From: an uncultured Alphaproteobacteria bacterium
GTDB taxonomy: Bacteria > Pseudomonadota > Alphaproteobacteria > RF32 > CAG-239
Direction of reading: 5' to 3'
Assembly: GCA_934276635.1 (NCBI GenBank)
Contig: CAKQTH010000006.1
Location: forward strand, 10,004 to 74,003
DNA length: 64,000 nucleotides
Part shown: positions 56,179 to 64,000 of the stretch, one piece after another
How the letters are laid out: each line of letters begins with the position of its first letter
Position numbering within the stretch: the stretch's first letter is position 1
Notes under the pieces: generated by a model
The model's database searches: none
Seen by the model: only the letters and a program-made list of their open reading frames with translations
What the model was told of the DNA's origin: nothing
Position numbers and translations under genes: made by a program

Positions 56179-56235
56179 AAAAAGTGGTTGCAAAATAAAA
56201 AAAAGATTGTAAATTGATGAAAGCTTGTTACGGAT

Positions 56236-56375
56236 AGTTTGGTTGTCGAGCGATGAGCGACAGCGAGGAGAGCGAGACTAACAAACGAGTGACCGCAGCG
56301 AGTTAGCGTTTTGAAAAAACGCTTATGAGCCAGACCAAGATGTCGTAGACAGCTTGCGAAGAGTGGAAAAATTAT
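56236..56375. repeat. GAGCGA-type repeat element upstream of tRNA-Pro
   Basis: The stretch has GAGCGACAGCGAGGAGAGCGAG (broken here as GAGCGACAGCGAGG plus AGAGCGAG), an ACTAAC/GTTAGC inverted pair, and a GCGTTTT-GAAA-AAACGC hairpin. At 56336-56348 it holds CAAGATGTCGTAG, identical to bases 56434-56446 of the tRNA. A similar GAAGCGACAGCGACC stretch follows tRNA-Ser. There is no gene in 56179-56393. Confidence 0.6.
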
Positions 56376-56393
56376 TGTAAAGCAGAAATATTT

Positions 56394-56470
56394 CGGGACT
56401 TAGCTCAGCCTGGTAGAGCGCTTGCTTTGGGAGCAAGATGTCGTAGGTTCGAATCCTATAGTCCCGACCA
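56394..56470 (+). tRNA. tRNA-Pro (anticodon TGG)
   Basis: The acceptor stem CGGGACT pairs with AGTCCCG (56460-56466), followed by discriminator A and encoded CCA. The anticodon loop TTTGGGA gives TGG. D-arm (TAGCTCAGCCTGGTAGAGC) and T-arm (GTAGGTTCGAATCCTAT) are canonical; length is 77. Confidence 0.97.
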
Positions 56471-56478
56471 AAAACGAA

Positions 56479-56503
56479 AAGCCGCCGTTCTGGCGGTTTT
56501 CTG
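56479..56503 (+). terminator. tRNA-Pro terminator
   Basis: GCCGCC pairs with GGCGGT-like sequence across a GTTCT loop and is followed by TTTTCTGTTTTT. Confidence 0.8.
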
Positions 56504-56712
56504 TTTTTGTAGGCGGGCTCAGGGAGCGAACCTACGAGAAGTAGGTTTGATAAAAAGTTCGCTTTTTCACACATCTGGAGGTGAAAGGGGGCAACATGGC
56601 AAAAATTCATGTACTAATTTTTACATTAGGATTTTCTTTTTCTGACTTTTGTTTTTATCTGTATAAAAAATCGAACTTTTTGAAGAATAGGGCAACTACT
56701 TGAAAAATTCGG
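56504..56712. other. Non-coding stretch with an inverted tRNA-Pro T-arm copy
   Basis: CGAACCTACGA (56527-56537) is the reverse complement of 56441-56451 in tRNA-Pro, in the same position after the terminator as the copy after tRNA-Ser. It is part of an AACCTAC-GAGAA-GTAGGTT hairpin. No coding signal is seen; the minus-strand open frame here is antisense to the tRNA. Confidence 0.6.
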
Positions 56713-57105
56713 TTATTTGCAAATTTTCGGCAGCTGCCAATCGGAATTATATTCGCTGCATTTTTTCGGAGAAAATTCCGTGTCGCATTTGCCGGTAATC
56801 TTGTTTATCGGCAAGTCATTGTTTTTGCATATTTCATCATAAACAGAATCCGGAATACAATCGGCTCCCTTATATCTGCAGTCTTCAAAAAGTTTCACTT
56901 GTTCGTCCGTCATTTTGATACATCCAAACCCGTCGGTTATTTTCCAGCAGTCATTTCTGCAGATGTGTTGCTCATAGTCCCACACCAAGCCTTCATCTAA
57001 GCAGGCGTCTATTCGCAAAAAGTCATATGTGCAGTAGCTCAGATATAATATAACCGAAGCCGCAAAACATAATTTGATTATGGAAGATATCTTAGTATTT
57101 TTCAT
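56713..57105 (-). CDS. Small cysteine-rich membrane-anchored protein
   Basis: The 130-residue product has an N-terminal signal anchor (residues 10-28) and about ten cysteines outside it, in CLDEGLVWDYEQHICRNDC, CRYKGADC and CDTEFSPKKC, so it is likely disulfide-bonded in the periplasm. Function unknown. GGACGGA precedes the ATG. It lies downstream of the pilin on the same strand, 127 bases away, and may be linked to pilus function, which is inference. Confidence 0.6.
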   Translation of the reverse strand: MKNTKISSIIKLCFAASVILYLSYCTYDFLRIDACLDEGLVWDYEQHICRNDCWKITDGFGCIKMTDEQVKLFEDCRYKGADCIPDSVYDEICKNNDLPINKITGKCDTEFSPKKCSEYNSDWQLPKICK

Positions 57106-57232
57106 TTATTCCGTCCACCCTGAATCCTTTGCATCCTTCAACCGAAGATAAGTTTAACTTATTTTTTGCTAATTGTCTATATTGTAATTTGCAAAAACAT
57201 TGATCGCCGGGGCTTTCTTTTTTTCAGCAAAA

Positions 57233-57856
57233 TTACATAAATCTGAGAATTATACTGCAATTGTTTTCTACTGAAGTGCATTCGCATACAGAAGTCGTAA
57301 TTTCCATAGGAGTTTGTTTTATCTCAGATATTGTATAAAATGCACTATCATCTTCACCGGTATAACCATTTGCCAAATCATTTTGTATTGTGTGTCGTAT
57401 GCCGAAAAACGCAGATGCCGGACCCCAGTCGGCTGTTGTTAAGGCAGCGCAGGCATCTTTGGAGATTCCGTCAACGCCGACATCAAATTTATCGCTACCG
57501 GTATCTACACTGGCCAAAACAGTAATAAAGCCGCCGAACGCGTTATGCAGACATTCGCTCCCGTCACCTTCCGGCGCTCCGTTTATGTTGCAATCTTTTG
57601 CAATTTCTTCAGGGTAAATTCCAAGGCTATACGCTGTCCCGTCATTAAGTCCCTTATAATTCCCTTGTCCGGCGAATGTGGTGCGAATATTGGCCGCCAC
57701 CGTTGATACCTGGTCAACCAATTTGTTTGTCTTATACTTTGCCATCGCTTTGGAATATCCGGCGATACCGGCAACGGACAGAACGCCGACAATAGCGAGT
57801 ACACCCAACATCTCAATCATTGAACGGCCGCTTTGTTCAATAGCATATTTTTTCAT
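57233..57856 (-). CDS. Type IV pilin-like protein (expression copy)
   Basis: The 207-residue prepilin has a short basic leader (MKKYAIEQSG), a predicted prepilin-peptidase cut at G/R with Glu at +5 (G-RSMIE), and a hydrophobic helix MLGVLAIVGVLSVAGIAGY. The globular part has Cys-rich and variable stretches and ends CECTSVENNCSIILRFM. A second copy lacking the leader and helix lies at 7401-7865. The start has AAGGA upstream. Its promoter has a poly-G spacer (57890-57916), suggesting phase-variable expression. It could be a major pilin or a pseudopilin; no pilus assembly genes are in the window. Confidence 0.85.
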   Translation of the reverse strand: MKKYAIEQSGRSMIEMLGVLAIVGVLSVAGIAGYSKAMAKYKTNKLVDQVSTVAANIRTTFAGQGNYKGLNDGTAYSLGIYPEEIAKDCNINGAPEGDGSECLHNAFGGFITVLASVDTGSDKFDVGVDGISKDACAALTTADWGPASAFFGIRHTIQNDLANGYTGEDDSAFYTISEIKQTPMEITTSVCECTSVENNCSIILRFM

Positions 57857-57889
57857 CTTAATAATCCTTATAAAATTTAACCTAACCTC

Positions 57890-57916
57890 AGTTTACCCCC
57901 CCCCAAGGGTTGTCAA
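57890..57916 (-). promoter_or_regulatory. Phase-variable poly-G promoter of the pilin gene
   Basis: TTGACA (57911-57916) and TAAACT (57890-57895) are separated by 15 bases, nine of which are G. As in the autotransporter promoter, exactly six bases lie between TTGACA and the G run; 11 G would give the usual 17. Confidence 0.72.
57896..57904 (-). repeat. Poly-G tract (9 G on the minus strand)
   Basis: Nine C on the plus strand lie inside the pilin promoter spacer. Confidence 0.9.
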
Positions 57917-58219
57917 GAGTTATTTATAAAAAAATGAAATATGTTATTTCTTCTTGCAAAAAAAGTTTTTTTCATATAATCTGACAATGAAAGTGCAAAA
58001 AAAGCATTTTCTGGGCTTCAAAAACCCACAATACAACTAGTCGTGTGCACATGACTTTAAATAAACATGCCGACAATTATGTCTGTATATCGGACGGATG
58101 TCGGTGAATAAGGTTCTGCCAAATAAGCCGAGCCGTTTGGTTGTATACGGTTTTTGAACATCCGCCCGCCTTTTTATAAAGCGGGCTTTTTTATTTTTAC
58201 TGATAAGGATGTTCGTAAA
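57917..58219 (+). other. Leader region with paired elements before the decayed gene
   Basis: CGGATGT (58095-58101) pairs with ACATCCG (58158-58164), enclosing CCAAA/TTTGG. A GCCCGC/GCGGGC hairpin followed by six T (58164-58192) comes next, then an AAGGA site before the ATG at 58220. It could be a structured leader or a small RNA with its own terminator; I recognise no known family. Confidence 0.45.
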
Positions 58220-58758
58220 ATGAAAAAGTATGCAGTATTTGCTCACTATGACAGTGAGTGTAAAATTGATAATTATGTTATAAATTATTTGAAAGAAATC
58301 AGAAAAAATTGCGATGTTGTTGTTTTTGTTTTGGCTTCTTTTTTTGTACGCAAAATAAAGACAACAAAAAAGTATGGAATAATTTTTGTGATAAAAATTT
58401 TTCGTTATTTATGCGAATTTGGGCAAAATTTTTTATTTCCGAAAGAAATTTGGCGAGCATTTATAATGCCGGAGCCGGGCTTTTTGTGATAAAAGGAATG
58501 CCGTTTGTCAAAAAGGCGGTCATTTTGAACGAAGATAATTTTTTTGCCGCAAATTGGAAAGTTTTTGTGAAAAACAAAGAGATGATAGAAAACTTTTTGC
58601 ATAGAAAAAATGTAAATCAACTGTCAAGGATTAAAATTTTTATGCAAATTCAGGAACAAAGAATAAAATCATTTATTTTTCGCAAAAAAATCACAAATAA
58701 GGGAAAATTGATTATAAAAATTTGCAAAATTCCGGTATGGCAGGGAAAAGTATCATAA
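58220..58758 (+). pseudogene. Decayed gene with RgpF-like N-terminus
   Basis: The first 40 codons read MKKYAVFAHYDSECKIDNYV then INYLKEIRKNCDVVVFVLAS, which matches the start of rhamnan-synthesis F (RgpF) domain proteins, involved in surface polysaccharide. The frame then becomes T-rich nonsense and stops at 58489. A second frame (to 58758) carries NLASIYNAGAGLFVIKGMPF and further sequence, so several frameshifts or deletions separate the parts. Full-length RgpF-domain proteins are far longer. It is followed by a terminator. Confidence 0.6.
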
Positions 58759-58786
58759 TTTTTGATGCAAATTATCTGCCGTAAAT

Positions 58787-58818
58787 AAAACCCCGAGTAA
58801 TGCCTCTCTCGGGGTTTT
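58787..58818 (+). terminator. Terminator after the decayed gene
   Basis: AAAACCCCGAG pairs with CTCGGGGTTTT. Confidence 0.88.
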
Positions 58819-58922
58819 AGAATCCGGATTATTTGAAAATCATATTAAGAGCATAGTCATTTTCTTTTCCCATAGACGGGCAGTTGTCAAGAATTATTTT
58901 ATGAGAGGAATTGCGTATACTG

Positions 58923-58952
58923 AAAAACTCCGGACAGATAATCCGGAGTTTT
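58923..58952 (-). terminator. rpmJ terminator
   Basis: AAAACTCCGG pairs with CCGGAGTTTT, 30 bases after the rpmJ stop on the minus strand. Confidence 0.85.
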
Positions 58953-58981
58953 CAAATTGCATAAAAAACACGCTAAAAGAA

Positions 58982-59107
58982 TTAGCCCTGACGAACTTTC
59001 ATCTTCGGGTTCTTCTTGTTGATTACATAAACGCGGCCGTGACGACGAACGAGCTTGCAATCTGCGTCGCGTACTTTTTTAGACTTCAAAGAGCTACAAA
59101 CTTTCAT
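58982..59107 (-). CDS. rpmJ: Ribosomal protein L36
   Basis: This 41-residue protein reads [20 protein letters not shown] then [21 protein letters not shown]. It is an L36 of the zinc-free, YkgO-like type usual in alphaproteobacteria: the zinc-binding Cys set is missing, and the C-terminal NPKMKVRQG is diagnostic. AAAGGA lies 9 bases before the ATG. It has its own promoter and terminator. Confidence 0.95.
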   Translation of the reverse strand: MKVCSSLKSKKVRDADCKLVRRHGRVYVINKKNPKMKVRQG

Positions 59108-59137
59108 TTCTTTATCCTTTTTTTCTGGTTTGAGCGC

Positions 59138-59166
59138 AATTTATTCTAAAAACTTGCGATTGTCAA
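59138..59166 (-). promoter_or_regulatory. rpmJ promoter
   Basis: TTGACA (59161-59166) and TAAATT (59138-59143) are 17 bases apart on the minus strand. Confidence 0.75.
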
Positions 59167-59205
59167 CTCTATTTTTTATATTCTGTAAAAAAACTTTAAG
59201 ATAAG

Positions 59206-59233
59206 TTGCAAAATTAAATATTTAAGGTATAAT
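59206..59233 (+). promoter_or_regulatory. Promoter of the 59266 gene
   Basis: TTGCAA (59206-59211) and TATAAT (59228-59233) are 16 bases apart. Confidence 0.65.
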
Positions 59234-59265
59234 CGGCACAAATTTGAAAATATGAGGAACTTGAA

Positions 59266-59829
59266 ATGAAACTTTTTACATTTGTGCTGGCTGCGTCTGC
59301 CATAATTTCATCTACATCTTTTGCGCAGGAAGAGCCTTCATATATTGAGGAAATGCAAGGACTTGGCATTGTCGCGGGGCAGGGGTTGGCCTGCAATGCA
59401 TCAAAATATGACACATTCGAACTTTTGGCTCGCGCGTATCTGATATCAAAAGCATCGTCAAACGAGGTGCAGGCTCAGGGAATGAGAGAATACAACAGCG
59501 CAAAAGTAAACACATATGTTTCAAAGCAAATGGACGGCTTTTTCGAATGCGGACAAATCAGACGCGATTTTGACAATCAGCTGATTTTCAAGTCTACTCT
59601 TTACGGCGACGGAACAATCAAAACTCCGGACGGAAAAATTATTACTCCGCGTCAGCCGTATGATGCGACTTTGATTTATAAAAAAGATCCGAAAATCTAT
59701 GAAGACATCAAAAATATGACCATAAAAGGCAATCAGCGCGCGCAGGAAAGAATCCGCCGCTCGAAAGAGATGTCTCAAAACGGCAAAGTTCAAAAAACAA
59801 AAACCATATCCTCAAAATATGGCAAATAA
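59266..59829 (+). CDS. Secreted protein of unknown function
   Basis: The 187-residue product has a signal peptide cut after SFA (about residue 20). The mature part has two Cys (GLACNASKYD and FFECGQI) that could form a disulfide, and a basic C-terminal third (RAQERIRRSKEMSQNGK). I recognise no family. ATGAGGAACTTG with AGGA lies before the ATG. It is followed by ettA 33 bases later. Confidence 0.65.
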   Translation: MKLFTFVLAASAIISSTSFAQEEPSYIEEMQGLGIVAGQGLACNASKYDTFELLARAYLISKASSNEVQAQGMREYNSAKVNTYVSKQMDGFFECGQIRRDFDNQLIFKSTLYGDGTIKTPDGKIITPRQPYDATLIYKKDPKIYEDIKNMTIKGNQRAQERIRRSKEMSQNGKVQKTKTISSKYGK

Positions 59830-59862
59830 TCTGTAATTACGACAATTTTGGAGAATATTCTT

Positions 59863-61542
<1,680 letters not shown>

Positions 61543-61551
61543 GAGGAAAAT

Positions 61552-61998
61552 ATGCGCAAAGAAGCTTCTCTTTCGATTATTGAAGATACAAAAAACAATA
61601 AGTTTTTGATGATACGGCATCATCGCGGCGTAAATAATGGATACATAAACTTCCCGGGCGGAAAGAAAGAGCCGAACGAAACTATGCTTGACTGCGTCTG
61701 CCGTGAGACTTTGGAAGAAACCGGGCTTGTCATAAAAAATCCGAAAGAAGTCGGATATGTTGAGTTTCCGACAATGGACTTTTATGTTCATATTTATTGG
61801 AGCAAAGAGTTTGAAGGAAATATCCACGAAAAGGCCGATGAGGTGGAGCTTTTCTGGCAGCCGGAAAACCAGATTCCCTATGATCAGATGCGCGATGCGG
61901 ACAGAGATTTTCTGCCTCAGATTTTGGCCGGAAAATATGTGAAAAAAGCATATTATTACGACAAAGATTTTCATGTGGAAAAAATCATAGATTTATAA
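61552..61998 (+). CDS. Nudix hydrolase, MutT-like
   Basis: The 148-residue protein has the Nudix box GKKEPNETMLDCVCRETLEE then TGL near residue 43, matching GX5EX7REUXEEXGU. It resembles 8-oxo-dGTP diphosphatases of the MutT/MTH1-like type, but substrate is not proven. It starts 10 bases after ettA with AGGAGG and is probably co-transcribed. Confidence 0.85.
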   Translation: MRKEASLSIIEDTKNNKFLMIRHHRGVNNGYINFPGGKKEPNETMLDCVCRETLEETGLVIKNPKEVGYVEFPTMDFYVHIYWSKEFEGNIHEKADEVELFWQPENQIPYDQMRDADRDFLPQILAGKYVKKAYYYDKDFHVEKIIDL

Positions 61999-62011
61999 AG
62001 TATCAAAATTG

Positions 62012-62045
62012 AATAACCCCGTGCTGCCGGCGGGGTTATTTTTTT
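62012..62045 (+). terminator. ettA-nudix terminator
   Basis: AATAACCCCG pairs with CGGGGTTATT and is followed by TTTTT. Confidence 0.9.
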
Positions 62046-62061
62046 GTTTTAAAATTAGAAG

Positions 62062-62090
62062 TTGACAAGAAAATAATATTGTGATACAAC
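62062..62090 (+). promoter_or_regulatory. Promoter of the 62123-63831 pair
   Basis: TTGACA (62062-62067) and TACAAC (62085-62090) are 17 bases apart. Confidence 0.6.
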
Positions 62091-62122
62091 TGCGGGTAGT
62101 TAATATTTCGGAGTGAGGAATA

Positions 62123-62584
62123 ATGAGCAGAAAAGACGAAATAAAAGTTTATAACGAAAAGGAAGATATCATTGCGGATTATGATAATTTCCGCAAGGAT
62201 TGGCAATATGATCGTGAGGGTATGTCCGGCACGCATAAATCAGGGCTCAAGGTCAGCAAGGTTGCGCTGGATAAAATTCGTCTCAAATATTCTAATATCG
62301 ATGAATGGCGCGATAAGATGCAGGCGGAGGGGTTGAACGAGACCGAAACCGAGGATTATCGCCGTATGGTAAAAAATCAGTTCATTGTTATCAGCGAAAA
62401 AGAGCCGTATCAGGAAAGAGAATTAACTCTGGAAGAAAAAATTGCGGATATGGAAGAACGCGACAAAAGAAGAGTTCAGATGGCAAAAGAAGGTCATCAC
62501 TGGAACGATGAACAGGCGAAAAAATTTGAAGATCAGCTGCGCCAAAACCGCGAAGAATTTTATAAAAGAGGCGGCAGATGGTAG
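62123..62584 (+). CDS. Hypothetical charged protein, first of a pair
   Basis: The 153-residue product is very charged and helical, with EEKIADMEERDKRRVQMAKE and a basic C-terminus (QLRQNREEFYKRGGRW). No signal peptide, membrane helix or known domain. GAGTGAGGA precedes the ATG. Its stop overlaps the next start by seven bases, so the two are translationally coupled and may form a complex. Confidence 0.65.
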   Translation: MSRKDEIKVYNEKEDIIADYDNFRKDWQYDREGMSGTHKSGLKVSKVALDKIRLKYSNIDEWRDKMQAEGLNETETEDYRRMVKNQFIVISEKEPYQERELTLEEKIADMEERDKRRVQMAKEGHHWNDEQAKKFEDQLRQNREEFYKRGGRW

Positions 62585-63831
62585 CATCCGGACAACGAGA
62601 AGACTTGACGGACAACGATTCTTTGCGTGACTTGCGGGAACCGGTGGCAGTGTTTCTTTCGTATACGGATAAATATAAATTTGAGCAATATATGTCCGGC
62701 GAAAGAGATATTTCGGAAATCAACAACCTCACGCAAGAAATGTTGATTAAAAAGCTGAGGAAACTCGGGTATCCGGCGGTTAGTGATGATGATCCGCGCG
62801 CTGCGAATCCGAGAACTGTTGTGGTAACCAAAAGCGGAATTCAGATGCCGTTTATGGAACCAGAAGTTGCGAAAATGTTTGCTAAAGACCTTGTTGAAGA
62901 TGTAAAAGCAACAGGGATTGCTCTGCCGATGAGCTTGGCTCTCGGTGTGAGAGTAAATCAGCTGTCGGTGCCAAAACTTGCGGAGGCAAGCCCGGATAAC
63001 AATTTGGCAAAATTGGTTGACCACCCGGACGGGCGCGTCCTTGATGAAATAGAAAAAAGAAGAGGCCCGAATTTTTTGCACGAAATGTTTAAGGAGGCAT
63101 GGGAAAAATCAAAATCTTTGCCGTCGGATTCGCCGTATCCGTTCGGCGATGAAAAATTGAAAGGCTGTATGTTTTCAGGGCGGAAAACCGCTTCATACCC
63201 GTGGACGGTCTGGGCGAAAAATAATCTGGAATCGCGCAGTTTGGTTTATATGTCCGACAATTGGAAAACGGCTGTAAGATATACAAAAGGTCAGGGATTT
63301 GTTCATTGCTATGACAGCTTTCCCGAACAGGAAAAAATGGACGATTTGGGAATCGAAAAAGGCAAAGAAAAACAAAACGGAAATCGCCAGTTTGAGGCAA
63401 TATTGGTTGCAGAAAAAAACGGTTATGCCGGAAGTTATATCCTGATGCAGGATAAATATTTTGAAATTCCGGTTGAAGATGAACGATGGAAAGATTTTAT
63501 TGAATGTATGCGACCGACAGGCAAGCCTTCGACGCCGTATATGGCAGAAAGAACAATAAATATTTTGAAAGAAGCAAAGAAAAATCACGGAAGAGCACAG
63601 ACTTTTGTTCCGGCCGGAGTTAATATTGAAGAAGTTGAGATTCCTCAGAAAAATGTTGATGTAAAGTTGGAAGATGTTTGTGTTCCGCAAAATGATCTGA
63701 GCTTGGCAAAATTAAGGAAAAACTTTAATAATTGTATGAACACCATAAAAGATTTTATTGATACGATTAGAAAAGAAACGAGGAAAAAACTTCCGCCGTA
63801 TATTTCTCATAATTTGGTGAAAAATAACTGA
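62578..63831 (+). CDS. Unrecognised protein, second of a pair
   Basis: The 417-residue product has no signal peptide. A central stretch (about residues 205-245, TASYPWTVWAKNN to YTKGQGFVHCYDSF) looks like a compact mixed domain, with a pattern faintly like an ADP-ribosyltransferase fold (YMSDNWKTAVRYTKG), but the catalytic residues are not clear and I do not assign it. The C-terminal 60 residues are helical and basic. The coupled small upstream gene could be a chaperone, partner or antidote; this is speculation. Confidence 0.65.
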   Translation: MVASGQREDLTDNDSLRDLREPVAVFLSYTDKYKFEQYMSGERDISEINNLTQEMLIKKLRKLGYPAVSDDDPRAANPRTVVVTKSGIQMPFMEPEVAKMFAKDLVEDVKATGIALPMSLALGVRVNQLSVPKLAEASPDNNLAKLVDHPDGRVLDEIEKRRGPNFLHEMFKEAWEKSKSLPSDSPYPFGDEKLKGCMFSGRKTASYPWTVWAKNNLESRSLVYMSDNWKTAVRYTKGQGFVHCYDSFPEQEKMDDLGIEKGKEKQNGNRQFEAILVAEKNGYAGSYILMQDKYFEIPVEDERWKDFIECMRPTGKPSTPYMAERTINILKEAKKNHGRAQTFVPAGVNIEEVEIPQKNVDVKLEDVCVPQNDLSLAKLRKNFNNCMNTIKDFIDTIRKETRKKLPPYISHNLVKNN

Positions 63832-63850
63832 AAAACGGGGTATACTAAAA

Positions 63851-63881
63851 AACGCAGCATTTCTGGTGCTGCGTTTTTTGT
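63851..63881. terminator. Bidirectional terminator
   Basis: AACGCAGCA pairs with TGCTGCGTT and is followed by T on the plus strand; it lies between the convergent genes ending at 63831 and 63898. Confidence 0.88.
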
Positions 63882-63897
63882 CGGTTTAGTTATAAAA

Positions 63898-64000
63898 TCA
63901 GAAAGCGTATTTGACAGCCAGACTTCCTGCCCAGCCTTCGCGGCCGCCGTCGTGACGGACTATCTCGCCAAAGCCTACAAATGACGGTGTGAACGATTTC
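63898..64000 (-). CDS. Autotransporter barrel C-terminus (runs off the window)
   Basis: The last 34 codons read KSFTPSFVGFGEIV then RHDGGREGWAGSLAVKYAF and stop. The RHDGGREGW segment and the terminal Phe align with the end of the autotransporter at 20079-22589 (NRHDGGRTGWDINAGLKFQF), so this is the last strands of a related barrel. The rest lies beyond base 64000. Confidence 0.8.
   Translation of the reverse strand, partial: KSFTPSFVGFGEIVRHDGGREGWAGSLAVKYAF

Noticed and set aside
56323..56610. Minus-strand open frame across tRNA-Pro
   Set aside because: It is antisense to the tRNA and contains the familiar false-protein pattern generated by such loci; no ribosome binding site.
58037..58200. 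4.5S/SRP RNA, 6S RNA or tmRNA in the 58 kb leader
   Set aside because: The conserved SRP tetraloop region, the 6S bubble and the tRNA-like end of tmRNA are not present.

Overview
The window looks like chromosomal DNA of an AT-rich, probably anaerobic alphaproteobacterium. Evidence for the class is the CcrM-type GANTC methyltransferase with its C-terminal RAMA-like domain, the gene order miaB-phoH-ybeY-corC-lnt, the RcnR/DmeR-type repressor with a DmeF-like exporter, and an MJ0042 zinc-ribbon membrane protein. An [FeFe]-hydrogenase maturase (HydG) and a pyruvoyl arginine decarboxylase paired with an APC antiporter suggest a fermentative, acid-exposed habitat such as the gut. The habitat and any finer placement are inference.

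Layout. 1-9.8 kb: rnhB end, rhodanese, a lipoprotein, prmA-pepP, DUF1015, a DUF2157/GDYXXLXY pair whose 3' end is fused to a promoterless pilin cassette, and hydG. 9.9-19 kb: an ECF sigma cluster with a Spy-like protein, an overlapping ccrM-ppx-ppx-rlmE operon, ftsEX-ydcF-plsC and tRNA-Ser. 19-31 kb is the accessory, surface-facing part: tRNA-derived repeats, a frameshifted orphan gene, an autotransporter, a 1227-residue low-complexity protein, a DegT aminotransferase, mlaA-mlaC, a phase-variable acetyltransferase and two small paralogous proteins. 31-49 kb: arginine/agmatine genes, dmeR-dmeF, slyX, fabG-fabD, ftsK, folD and yggT genes, and the miaB-to-lnt operon. 49-64 kb: an orphan gene, alaS, tspO, an RNase J-like protein, map, radC, tRNA-Pro, a type IV pilin-like gene, a decayed polysaccharide gene, rpmJ, ettA, a Nudix gene, an unrecognised gene pair and the C-terminus of a second autotransporter.

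The most striking signal is three poly-G/C tracts, all at surface-structure genes. Two sit at the same place inside promoters (TTGACA, six bases, G tract, TARACT), one before the autotransporter and one before the pilin. The third lies inside an acetyltransferase gene, where nine G cause an immediate stop and eight would restore a 196-codon enzyme. A promoterless, startless pilin cassette matching only the variable part of the pilin gene lies about 50 kb away. Together these suggest an on/off plus cassette-based surface variation system. Homopolymer lengths are also the least reliable part of an assembly, so reads are needed to confirm this.

A second unexplained pattern is a group of orphan genes (starts at 9791, 19567, 30584, 30864, 49241) that lack a Shine-Dalgarno sequence, unlike most of their neighbours, and share an AT-rich TAACT/TTAAAA-like leader just before the ATG.
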